A model generated the notes under the pieces. It had not been told where the DNA came from and searched no databases. It saw nothing but the letters and a program-made list of their open reading frames with translations. Positions 7,526-14,558 of a DNA stretch of 33,308 nucleotides are shown here, piece after piece (position 1 is the stretch's first letter; each line of letters opens with the position of its first letter). Origin of the DNA: CAYFQH01 sp964345215 (GTDB taxonomy: Bacteria; Bacillota; Clostridia; Christensenellales; Aristaeellaceae); the NCBI GenBank assembly GCA_964345215.1, contig CAYFQH010000022.1, forward strand, positions 1 to 33,308. Reading direction: 5' to 3'. The position numbers and the translations under genes were made by a program.

Positions 7526-7605
7526 ACAATGCTCCTTTATTCTTTACATCAAACATGAAACAGGTGAGGTTGAAACTCGAATTTTGCTTTAAAAAGGGGA
7601 AGCCT

Positions 7606-9903
7606 TTAGGGTAAGTGGGCTGGCTTGGTTTTCCAAAAATCTGTCAGGGATTTATTTTCAAAAAGCCAATGCTCGGGGCAAAGGCGCAAATAATCTTGCT
7701 GAAAATAGCGGCTGTCAATCAAAATCACAACGCCGTAATCCTCCTCACTGCGAATAACCCGGCCCGCCGCTTGGAGCACCTTTTGCATACCGGGGTACTG
7801 GTAGGCGTAAGCAAAGCCATTGCCCAAGTGAGCCCCCAGGCTTTTACGCAGGGCTTCTTGCTTTATAGTGACCATGGGCAGGCCTACCCCTACAATCATG
7901 GTGCCGATTAAGGCACTGCCAGGCAGGTCGATGCCCTCGGCAAAAATACCCCCCAAAACACACAGGCCAAGCAAAGGCCCGGAGTTTTGTAAAAAAGCAT
8001 TGATAAATTCTTCTCTCGCTTCTTCGTTCATGGCTGTGCTTTGCTGCAGGTAGGGCAAGTTTGGCTCCAGCTTCAGCAGCTGCTGGTAAATTAAATTCAG
8101 GTAGGCAAAACTTGAAAAGTAAGCAATGTACTTTCCAGGGTGGGCTAAAAAGGTCTCCAAAATGGTTTTGGCAACAGCCTCGGCTGTTTCGCTGCGGGCG
8201 CTGTAGCGGGTATCGATGTTTTTTCGCAAAACCAGCAGATGTTCTTTTGGAAAGGGGGAGGGGAGGGCGAAGTAACCGTCTTCCTCTTGAGCACCTAAAA
8301 GCTTTCCCATAGGCATTAAAGGGCTGAGGGTGGCAGAAAAGTAAATGCTGCCCCGAAGCTTTTGTGTAATGGCGGCCAGATGCTCCCGCACGTCGGTGGC
8401 AAATAAGGTAAGGCTGCTTTCTTTCCCCTTTTTTTCATACAGCAGGCAAAAGTTTTCTAGGGAACCCTGGGCGGCTTTAATAAAGCGGTAAATTTGGCGC
8501 ATCATATCAGAAAACAGGGGGTTTAGCGCCTGCTGATGGGGAGCCTCTACCAGCTGGGCTGCCTCAAAAAGAAGTTCGGCCTGAGGAAGCAGGGTGGCTT
8601 GAAGAAAGGTTTCCCGGTCCCTCTCTTCTTCCATTTGCTGCAAAAGATTTAAAAGAGCTGTAAGCTGCTTGTATAAAAGATGCCCCCGGCCCAGAGCCTT
8701 TCCCACTTCTTTTCTAAAGTGGCGAAATTCTTTGCCGTCAAGAAGGGCTGAGAGCATATCCCGGGCTCGATCCGGCAGGTGATGGGCTTCGTCTACCAAA
8801 AGGGTTAGGGCAGTCCGCCGCTCAAAAATCCGCTGCAGTTGAACGGAAGGGTCAAAGGCATAGTTGTAATCACAAATCACCAAATCTGCAACCTCGCTTA
8901 AAATAAGGGCGCATTCAAAAGGGCAAATTTGATGCTTTGTACAAAGGTTTTGAACTACTTCCTCTGACCAGATAAAGAGGGTGAAAAAAGCCTCCAGGGC
9001 CTGGGGTAGACGGGTAAAAAAGCCCTGTGCATAGGGGCAGTCAAAACAGGCCAGGGGCTGGGTATGTATACAGGCCTTCTCCCTTGCAGTAAGCACCAGG
9101 GAGCGGAAGGTAAAGGGTTGGGTATGTAAAAGAGAAAGCACTTTTAAGGGGCTCTCTTTCCCCGTATTTCGGGCGGTAAGGTAAAAAAGCTGTTTAGTAA
9201 GCCCTTGGGCCAGGGCTTTAATGGCAGGAAAAAGCACTGCGGCCGATTTGCCCGTGCCTGTTGGCAGGGAGGCAAAAAGGCGTTTTTTTTGTTTGATGGC
9301 TGTATACACCTGTACAGACATTTCCCGTTGGCCCAGGCGGTATTCAGTAAAGGGGAAGGTAAGGCTCAAAATGCTTTCATCCCGCTTTTTCTGATGGCGA
9401 ATCCGTTCTTCCTCCCAGGCGGCAACCGCTTCAAACAGGGCATCGAAGTGCTGTTTTAAAAATTGGGAAGTATATGTATCAGAAAATTGAACAAGGATGT
9501 TGCCCTGGGGATCAACATAGCTTACCTGGACCTGTATTTTGGGGTAATGGTTTAAGCTGCAAAGAATATGGCCATAACAAAGGCCCTGGGCCAGGTGAGC
9601 AGGGGCGGGTTCTTGAGGCAGAGGGCCCTTTTGATAAAGCTTAATTTCATCCACTACCGGGCAAGCGGCGTCATCAAAAAAACCATCCATTCTGCCGCTG
9701 ATGATAAAAACCGCTTCTTGCCGCTTAAGGGTTAAGGCGAGAGAAACTTCTTTTTCCCAGCCTTGGGTGTAGGCTTGCTGCCGGCTTCTGTGGGCAAGAG
9801 CCCCGTCAGCCATGGCTGCAAAAGCAGGAGGCGTAAAGTCTAAGTCCTCTCCGCGGATGGAGAATTCGACCATTTGGCGAACAGACAGGCGGATGGTTTC
9901 CAT
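7606..9903 (-). CDS. XPD/DinG-type Fe-S DNA helicase with N-terminal PD-(D/E)XK-like domain
   Basis: A 765-residue superfamily 2 helicase. Residues 1 to about 165 carry a nuclease-like motif set: 'GRMDG' at 70-74 and 'VVDEIK' ending at K88, that is D73 and E86-x-K88, as in Cas4/RecB-type PD-(D/E)XK domains. The helicase core follows: Walker A LPTGTGKS at 213-220, DEAH box at 371-374 and a motif VI-like 'QAAGRVIRSEEDYG' near the C-terminus. Cysteines C278, C286, C289 and one of C321/C327/C331 are placed like the 4Fe-4S ligands of XPD/DinG helicases. Expected activity is ATP-driven unwinding, likely 5' to 3', in DNA repair. ATG 9903 is the first start after an in-frame stop; the AAAGGAG site is rather far away (about 14 bp). 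Fused nuclease-helicase proteins of this type are known in Bacillota but poorly characterised. Confidence 0.88.
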   Translation of the reverse strand: METIRLSVRQMVEFSIRGEDLDFTPPAFAAMADGALAHRSRQQAYTQGWEKEVSLALTLKRQEAVFIISGRMDGFFDDAACPVVDEIKLYQKGPLPQEPAPAHLAQGLCYGHILCSLNHYPKIQVQVSYVDPQGNILVQFSDTYTSQFLKQHFDALFEAVAAWEEERIRHQKKRDESILSLTFPFTEYRLGQREMSVQVYTAIKQKKRLFASLPTGTGKSAAVLFPAIKALAQGLTKQLFYLTARNTGKESPLKVLSLLHTQPFTFRSLVLTAREKACIHTQPLACFDCPYAQGFFTRLPQALEAFFTLFIWSEEVVQNLCTKHQICPFECALILSEVADLVICDYNYAFDPSVQLQRIFERRTALTLLVDEAHHLPDRARDMLSALLDGKEFRHFRKEVGKALGRGHLLYKQLTALLNLLQQMEEERDRETFLQATLLPQAELLFEAAQLVEAPHQQALNPLFSDMMRQIYRFIKAAQGSLENFCLLYEKKGKESSLTLFATDVREHLAAITQKLRGSIYFSATLSPLMPMGKLLGAQEEDGYFALPSPFPKEHLLVLRKNIDTRYSARSETAEAVAKTILETFLAHPGKYIAYFSSFAYLNLIYQQLLKLEPNLPYLQQSTAMNEEAREEFINAFLQNSGPLLGLCVLGGIFAEGIDLPGSALIGTMIVGVGLPMVTIKQEALRKSLGAHLGNGFAYAYQYPGMQKVLQAAGRVIRSEEDYGVVILIDSRYFQQDYLRLCPEHWLFENKSLTDFWKTKPAHLP

Positions 9904-10196
9904 AAAATGCTAACAGGCTCCTTTGGTGTAATAATATCTATTATCCCATAGGGGGCCGGAGGATGCAAGAAAAGGGATAAAAAGTTGGATATAAAGATTT
10001 TAAACCGGGTGGTTATGTTTTTTCATTCAATCATGGAGCATGTCATAAAGGTATTTTAAAGAGCAAGGGGTAAAATAATGTTGAAAATTCAACTGGCTAC
10101 ATCAATATTACGGTATGCTTAGATAAAATATGTGATCAAGGTAAAAAACCATTAAATCATCTTGGGCATGGCCTTTGCCTTGCGAATACAAACCTT
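9904..10196. other. Intergenic region between helicase and deacetylase genes
   Basis: The 293-bp AT-rich stretch holds the helicase promoter at its left end (9940-9968). The rest shows a short dyad GTTGAA-AA-TTCAAC at 10081-10094. I see no convincing terminator for the leftward deacetylase gene and no ORF with a ribosome binding site. Confidence 0.5.
9940..9968 (-). promoter_or_regulatory. Promoter of the helicase gene
   Basis: On the minus strand: -35 TTGCAT (complement of 9963-9968), 17-bp spacer, -10 GATAAT (complement of 9940-9945) preceded by TGG, an extended -10. Confidence 0.5.
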
Positions 10197-11192
10197 TTAT
10201 TTTTCGCTGGCATAGCCGTGATAATACACCTTGCCCGGTGTTTGAACGCCATATTTATATTTGAGCAGTTCCGACACGGTAACCAGCTGATAACCTCTTT
10301 CTTTAAGGGCGGGAATCACCTGGTACATGGCATCTATTGTGCTATTATGAATATCATGGCACAAAACAATACTTCCATCCTTCACCTGGTTCATAATGGC
10401 CTCGTAAGTGGCCCAGCTGCTGCGTGTTTTCCAGTCCAGGGTGTCAATTGACCAAAGAATAACCGATAGATCCAGGTCTTTAGCCGCCTGTAATACCGAG
10501 CCTTTTTTATTGCCATAAGGGGGCCGGAGCAGAGCAGGCCTTACGCCGGTCACCTCTTGAATCAGGCGGCTTGTTTTTTCCACATCCTCAACAATGCTCT
10601 GATAAGAAAGGCCCGAAAGGCTTTTGTGCTGCCAGCTATGGTTACCTATTTCACAGCCCAGCGCAGCAATTTGCCCAACCGTCTCTTGATTGGCATTGGC
10701 CATGGTTCCCACTAGAAAAAAAGTGGCCCTGCCCCCGTTATGCTCAAGCAGGTTTAAAATTTCGCCTGTTCTTGGCCCCGGGCCGTCGTCAAAGGTAAGG
10801 GCTACCATTGGCTTTAAAGGGTCAATGGCCGAATCCACCGTTATGGTCACAGGCCCATTGCTTTTTGGCTCTACGGATATGCTTATAGGTTCATGGTCCC
10901 TTGGCTCTACCGATATACTTACAGGTTCATTGCTCCTTGCATTTGCCGGTAAGGTCGCCCTTGCTTCGCCGCCTTCGCTACCCAAAAGGCCCGCCGGCAT
11001 TTCACCTTCCTCCGGTACCCTTTCCACGGTAACGATAACAGGCTCCCTGGCATTGGCTGTTTGGCTGGGCACGGAAATCACAACCTGCTGGGCCAGGGTA
11101 GTTTTAAAAAAACATTTGACAAGGCCCCCCGCCAGTAAAAATATTCCTGCAACCATCAAAACAACAGCGAACCTGCGAATAGTCTTTTTCAT
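10197..11192 (-). CDS. Membrane-anchored polysaccharide deacetylase (NodB domain)
   Basis: A 331-residue extracytoplasmic enzyme of carbohydrate esterase family 4, which removes N-acetyl groups from peptidoglycan or other amino-sugar polymers using a metal ion. One N-terminal membrane segment (residues 8-26) anchors it. Residues 38-120 form a linker with repeats of the type EPVSISVEP. The NodB domain has TFDDGP at 133-138 (D135, D136), metal ligands H185 and H189 in 'GNHSWQHKS', RPPYG at 223-227, WSIDTLDW, and the final catalytic histidine H279 in LCHD. All key residues are present. ATG 11192 gives the usual MKKTIRR start; an in-frame TTG at 11231 would add 13 residues but has no ribosome binding site. 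The site before ATG 11192 (GGGGAA) is weak. It is a single-gene unit. Confidence 0.92.
   Translation of the reverse strand: MKKTIRRFAVVLMVAGIFLLAGGLVKCFFKTTLAQQVVISVPSQTANAREPVIVTVERVPEEGEMPAGLLGSEGGEARATLPANARSNEPVSISVEPRDHEPISISVEPKSNGPVTITVDSAIDPLKPMVALTFDDGPGPRTGEILNLLEHNGGRATFFLVGTMANANQETVGQIAALGCEIGNHSWQHKSLSGLSYQSIVEDVEKTSRLIQEVTGVRPALLRPPYGNKKGSVLQAAKDLDLSVILWSIDTLDWKTRSSWATYEAIMNQVKDGSIVLCHDIHNSTIDAMYQVIPALKERGYQLVTVSELLKYKYGVQTPGKVYYHGYASEK
10865..10930 (-). repeat. 36-bp-period tandem repeat inside the deacetylase linker
   Basis: Two 30-bp copies (10865-10894 and 10901-10930) match at 27 of 30 positions. The period of 36 bp equals 12 codons. They encode 'NEPVSISVEPRD' and 'HEPISISVEPKS'. 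More diverged units ('REPVIVTVE', 'NGPVTITVD') lie on either side in the protein. Confidence 0.85.
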
Positions 11193-11276
11193 TCTTTTTC
11201 CCCGGGGTTCTCTTCCCCATTTATCAATCAAATCATTTTATTAACACGGGCAGGCTTTTTTTATTTGCCTGACTTT

Positions 11277-11304
11277 ATTATACACGGCTTTTTAAAAATG
11301 CTAA
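11277..11304 (-). promoter_or_regulatory. Promoter of the polysaccharide deacetylase gene
   Basis: On the minus strand: a perfect -10 TATAAT (complement of 11277-11282) and -35 TTAGCA (complement of 11299-11304) with 16-bp spacing. The leader would be about 80 nt and contains a short CAGGC/GCCTG hairpin. Confidence 0.55.
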
Positions 11305-11592
11305 AGCAAATCATTTTTTACTTTTTGTTGTCGGGTAAAAAGAGAAGAATTTTTGTGTTACCGGCCTGCTAAAAAACCAACATACAAAACCTGAGCCAGG
11401 CCTTCCGCTACTACGGTCCTTATGCTGGTTTAGCAGGCATAAGGTCCTTTAATCCCCAAGGACAAGGGATGCAGAGGCGGTGTTTAAAAAAGGGAAAGGG
11501 TCTTTTTTGCCCACGTCATCCTTCAAAAGTGAGATTTTTAACAGGATTAACAAAAAGCCATGATCTTTTTCTTTATTACATATAAAAAATTC
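11305..11592. other. Divergent intergenic region with several hairpins
   Basis: This non-coding stretch lies between the leftward deacetylase promoter and the rightward GntR promoter. It contains alternative pairings: CCTTATGC (11418-11425) with GCATAAGG (11437-11444), and GTCCTT (11444-11449) with AAGGAC (11458-11463), plus a distant imperfect dyad GCCTGCTAAA/TTTAGCAGGC around 11365 and 11434. AAAAAAG and CTTTTTT around 11485-11508 could form a weak terminator. No known riboswitch or small RNA is recognised. Confidence 0.35.
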
Positions 11593-11620
11593 TTGTTGGT
11601 TTTTTTGAATATGATATAAT
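11593..11620 (+). promoter_or_regulatory. Promoter of the GntR regulator gene
   Basis: A -35 TTGTTG (11593-11598), 16-bp spacer, perfect -10 TATAAT (11615-11620) with TGA before it. The GT-N4-AC dyad found at 12398 and 12586 is not present here. Confidence 0.65.
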
Positions 11621-11648
11621 ATAAAAGGATATAAAAGGAGGAGATGGC

Positions 11649-12368
11649 ATGGCAACGCTCTATTCAAAGGTTGAAAATTATATTCGCGATGGAATTAACA
11701 GCGGAAAATGGCAGCCGGGGGACTTGCTGCCTAAAGAAATGGAGCTTTGCGAAATGTTTGGGGTAAGCCGCCCAACCGTGCGTACCGCCTTAACCAACCT
11801 GGTACATGAAGGGTACATAACCCGCACAAAGCGTAAGGGTACCGTTGTAAGAGAGTGGCGTACCCTTGAAAGCGGTACGGTTTTTATCGAAAGCTTTCAG
11901 CAGGAAATGAAACAGCGGGGCATATTGGTTATAACCGAAGTGCTGGAATTTAGAAGAATAGAGGCTCCCCCCATCGTCCTGGAAAAAATGAACTTGCCCC
12001 CTAATGCTATGGTGGTTAAACTAACCCGCCTGCGCTATGGTAAAAACTCCTTTGATAAAGGACCTGTGGTTTTAACGACATCTTATCTGCAAGATAAGCT
12101 GTGGCCTTTGATTCAAAACCGAGATATGGAAAAGAACTCCTTGCGTGAAACCCTTAAAAAGAACGGATTTGAACGCCATGTAATGGAAAAGGAAATTACC
12201 ATTTACCAGCTGGATGACCGGGAGGCCCGGCTGCTGGGGGAAGAAGCCAAGGCGAACGTTATTAAAATTGAAACCGTTGCCTGGGATAAGGATAACCGCA
12301 TTATTGAGCTGTGCGACAGCCTTTATCCTGCCGACCGGAACCAGTTTTTGCTCCGCATTCGCAAATAA
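11649..12368 (+). CDS. GntR-family transcriptional regulator (HutC/UTRA type)
   Basis: A 239-residue DNA-binding regulator. The winged helix-turn-helix occupies about residues 5-68 ('SGKWQPGDLLPKEMELCEMF', 'GVSRPTVRTALTNLVHEGYI', then the wing 'TRTKRKGTVV'). A UTRA ligand-binding domain follows (about 90-232), the fold that senses small metabolites such as sugars or their phosphates in HutC/NagR-type repressors. ATG 11649 follows AAAGGAGGAG at 11634-11643. It stands directly upstream of the oxidoreductase/ABC locus in the same direction, and two matching dyads lie over that locus's promoters. It is therefore most likely a repressor released by the imported substrate or a breakdown product; this is inferred from family and position. 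Confidence 0.92.
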   Translation: MATLYSKVENYIRDGINSGKWQPGDLLPKEMELCEMFGVSRPTVRTALTNLVHEGYITRTKRKGTVVREWRTLESGTVFIESFQQEMKQRGILVITEVLEFRRIEAPPIVLEKMNLPPNAMVVKLTRLRYGKNSFDKGPVVLTTSYLQDKLWPLIQNRDMEKNSLRETLKKNGFERHVMEKEITIYQLDDREARLLGEEAKANVIKIETVAWDKDNRIIELCDSLYPADRNQFLLRIRK

Positions 12369-12397
12369 TATGTTCTGATCGTTAAAAAAAATCGATA

Positions 12398-12411
12398 TAT
12401 GTATTGACATA
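12398..12411. promoter_or_regulatory. Candidate GntR operator 1
   Basis: TATGT-ATTG-ACATA: a 5-bp perfect dyad containing GT-N4-AC, the general form of HutC-type GntR sites. It overlaps the -35 box of P1. Confidence 0.6.
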
Positions 12412-12433
12412 AGCTTCTTTACAATGCTATGAT
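12404..12433 (+). promoter_or_regulatory. Promoter P1 of the oxidoreductase/ABC locus
   Basis: A perfect -35 TTGACA (12404-12409), 18-bp spacer, -10 TATGAT (12428-12433). It begins 35 bp after the GntR stop codon. An 8-bp inverted repeat (CTTCTTTA 12414-12421 / TAAAGAAG 12448-12455) encloses the -10 region. Confidence 0.65.
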
Positions 12434-12585
12434 AACCTATAGTTTGTTAAAGAAGTTTTTATTTTATTTTTTAATATATACCGTATTGTATCCGTTTTAA
12501 TACAGAAAACGCTTAATTTTCCTCTGGTTCTCAGGATTCGTAATCCTTTTTCCCAAAAAGCAAAAGACACATATTTTAATTTTTA

Positions 12586-12605
12586 AAATATGTATTGACA
12601 TATTT
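12586..12605. promoter_or_regulatory. Candidate GntR operator 2
   Basis: AAATATGT-ATTG-ACATATTT: 8-bp perfect arms around the same ATTG core as operator 1. It covers the -35 box of P2. The shared 14-bp core in two promoters about 190 bp apart is the main reason to call it an operator. Confidence 0.65.
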
Positions 12606-12623
12606 GTTTTGTGGTGATATATT
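12595..12623 (+). promoter_or_regulatory. Promoter P2 of the oxidoreductase/ABC locus
   Basis: A perfect -35 TTGACA (12595-12600), 17-bp spacer, -10 TATATT (12618-12623) preceded by TGA (extended -10). It lies 34 bp before the first start codon. Confidence 0.7.
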
Positions 12624-12656
12624 TAACAAAAATTAAAGAAGGGCTTGTGAAATAGG

Positions 12657-14513
12657 ATGATTTTTAAAGAGGAACAGCTGACATATGATGTTGTGATTGT
12701 AGGGGGAGGATTAACCGGCCTGTGCGCAGCCCTGGCCAGCGCCCGCCATGGAGCCAAAACCGCTTTGATTCATGATCGGCCTGTCTTAGGCGGTAATGCC
12801 AGCAGTGAAATTCGCATGCACATTTGCGGCGCAACAGCCAATATGCAAAAGCCAGAACTCTCTGAAGGGGGGATCCTCCACGAGTTGATGTTGGATAACA
12901 AGCGGGTAAACGATTCGTTTAATTACTCCATCTGGGATGCCGTTCTTTTTTCTGCCGCCAAAAAGGCAAAAAACCTTAGCCTATATTTAAATACAACCAT
13001 GTACAGCGCCCAGAGGGAAGGGGATTTCATTCACTCTATCAGCTGTTATCAAATGACAACTGAAAAACACCTGCACCTGCAAGCCCCGATTTTTGCCGAC
13101 TGTACAGGCAACGGTACCTTGGGCGCCTTTGTGGGAGCTGGTTATCATACGGGCAGCGAAGGCAAGGATGCCTTTAACGAGCCGCATGCCCCCAAAGTAC
13201 CCAACCAGGACAGAATGGGCAACACCCTCTTGTTTAAGGCGGCAAATATGGGCCGCCCCATAACCTTTATTCCTCCAACAGATATTAGGCATTTTACTGA
13301 AGAGCAGTTGAAATACCGCAAACACACCCAGGATATTCCTGATGAAATCGCAAAAAACGCCACCACAGAAGAGCTGCGCATGCTCTTTGACGGTTACTGC
13401 CAGGATTACGGTTATTGGTGGATTGAAATTCCCGGTACCAGTGATGACATTATTTCAGAATATGAAGAAATTCGCGACCAGTTGGTTCAAGCTGTATACG
13501 GTATTTGGAACCATATTAAAAACGACGGGGACCATGGAGCCGATAACTACGAGCTGGTTTGGGTAGGCATGCTACCCGGGGTTCGAGAAAGCCGGCGGAT
13601 GGATGCAGCATACATGCTAAACGAAAATGATTTGCTTTCGGGGCGCATTTTTGAGGATGCTGTAGCCTACGGAGGCTGGCATATTGATAACCACGTGGCT
13701 GGCGGCCTGTCCGCCCACGACCAAATGCCCTCTTTTGTATACGAGGTACCCGGCAGCTATACCATACCCTATAGGTCTTACTGTGCAAAAGAAATTCGCA
13801 ACTTATACATTGCTGGGCGCAGCCTCGGCGCAAGTAAATTGGCCATGGCTTCTACTCGGGTTATGGGCACCTGCGCCATTGGCGGCCAAGCTGTGGGTAC
13901 AGCAGCAGCCTTATGTACAAAATACGGCCTTACAGACATTCATGCTTTTGCCCCTTATATTACGCAGCTTCAGCAAACCTTGCTGGCAGACGACTGCTAC
14001 ATTCCAGGCTTTGTGAACCTAGATGAAAGGGATTTGGCCAGAAAAGCTGTCATTACCGCATCCAGTCAAAAAAAAGGCTTTGAGGCTGTCCAAGTGAGCA
14101 AAGGCCTTACAAGGGAAATGGGGGATGAGTCCGGTGCCTGGCATTCCCAGCCTATAAGGGAGGGCAGCCAGTGGATTTCGCTAAAACTACACCAGCCCGC
14201 CTACGTTGAATGCGTGCAAATGATTTTTGACTCAGACTTTTCAAAAGAGAAAAAAATCACCCTCTCCTCCCGCCGGCAGGCCCAGCAAGTACCTGGCATT
14301 CCCCAAACCTTGGTAAAAGACTATGATGTTCAGCTGTACTACCAAAACAAGCCGGTTCAAAACCAATCTTTTAAAAACAACCACTTGCGCCTTGTACGGG
14401 CTGCCTTTGAGCCTACCCTATGTGATGAAGTGCGCCTGGTTGTACACCAAACCAACGGCGCCCAGGAAGCCCGGGTTTTTGAGGTGCGCATTTATGAAGG
14501 AAATGATCAGTGA
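12657..14513 (+). CDS. FAD-dependent oxidoreductase (FAD_oxidored type) with C-terminal beta-sandwich
   Basis: A 618-residue flavoprotein. Residues 10-40 form the FAD-binding Rossmann motif 'YDVVIVGGGLTGLCAALASA' with GGGLTG at 16-21, followed by 'LGGNASSEIRMH' (44-55), a signature of this family. Near residue 375, 'GSYTIPYRSYCAKEIRNLYIAGR' and 'STRVMGTCAIGGQAVGTAAAL' form the second part of the FAD site. From about residue 465 the sequence changes to a discoidin-like beta-sandwich ('KAVITASSQKKGFEAVQVSKGLTR...' to the end). There is no signal peptide, so it should act in the cytoplasm. Its substrate is unknown; position next to a sugar importer suggests oxidation of a carbohydrate hydroxyl. 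ATG 12657 has only a weak ribosome binding site. The gene has a same-length paralogue at 18752-20608. Confidence 0.85.
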   Translation: MIFKEEQLTYDVVIVGGGLTGLCAALASARHGAKTALIHDRPVLGGNASSEIRMHICGATANMQKPELSEGGILHELMLDNKRVNDSFNYSIWDAVLFSAAKKAKNLSLYLNTTMYSAQREGDFIHSISCYQMTTEKHLHLQAPIFADCTGNGTLGAFVGAGYHTGSEGKDAFNEPHAPKVPNQDRMGNTLLFKAANMGRPITFIPPTDIRHFTEEQLKYRKHTQDIPDEIAKNATTEELRMLFDGYCQDYGYWWIEIPGTSDDIISEYEEIRDQLVQAVYGIWNHIKNDGDHGADNYELVWVGMLPGVRESRRMDAAYMLNENDLLSGRIFEDAVAYGGWHIDNHVAGGLSAHDQMPSFVYEVPGSYTIPYRSYCAKEIRNLYIAGRSLGASKLAMASTRVMGTCAIGGQAVGTAAALCTKYGLTDIHAFAPYITQLQQTLLADDCYIPGFVNLDERDLARKAVITASSQKKGFEAVQVSKGLTREMGDESGAWHSQPIREGSQWISLKLHQPAYVECVQMIFDSDFSKEKKITLSSRRQAQQVPGIPQTLVKDYDVQLYYQNKPVQNQSFKNNHLRLVRAAFEPTLCDEVRLVVHQTNGAQEARVFEVRIYEGNDQ

Positions 14514-14558
14514 TAAGCATCATCACTGTCATATATGTAAACGAAAGGATGTATCACT

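Noticed and set aside
10865..10930. CRISPR-like short repeat
   Set aside because: Only two contiguous copies inside a coding linker, a multiple of three in period, no spacers.
10690..11244. A 184-residue open frame on the plus strand opposite the deacetylase gene
   Set aside because: It is the antisense shadow of the deacetylase linker and membrane anchor, has no ribosome binding site, and its repeat is the complement of the EPVSISVEP repeat.
11449..11667. A 72-residue leftward frame over the GntR promoter
   Set aside because: No ribosome binding site, and it overlaps a strong promoter and the GntR start.
12533..12550. AGGATT-CGT-AATCCT hairpin with TTTT as a terminator of gntR
   Set aside because: Six-pair AT-rich stem and short T-run; too weak to call.
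13516..13833. Antisense frame within the first oxidoreductase gene
   Set aside because: Shadow of a gene with clear FAD motifs; no translation signals.
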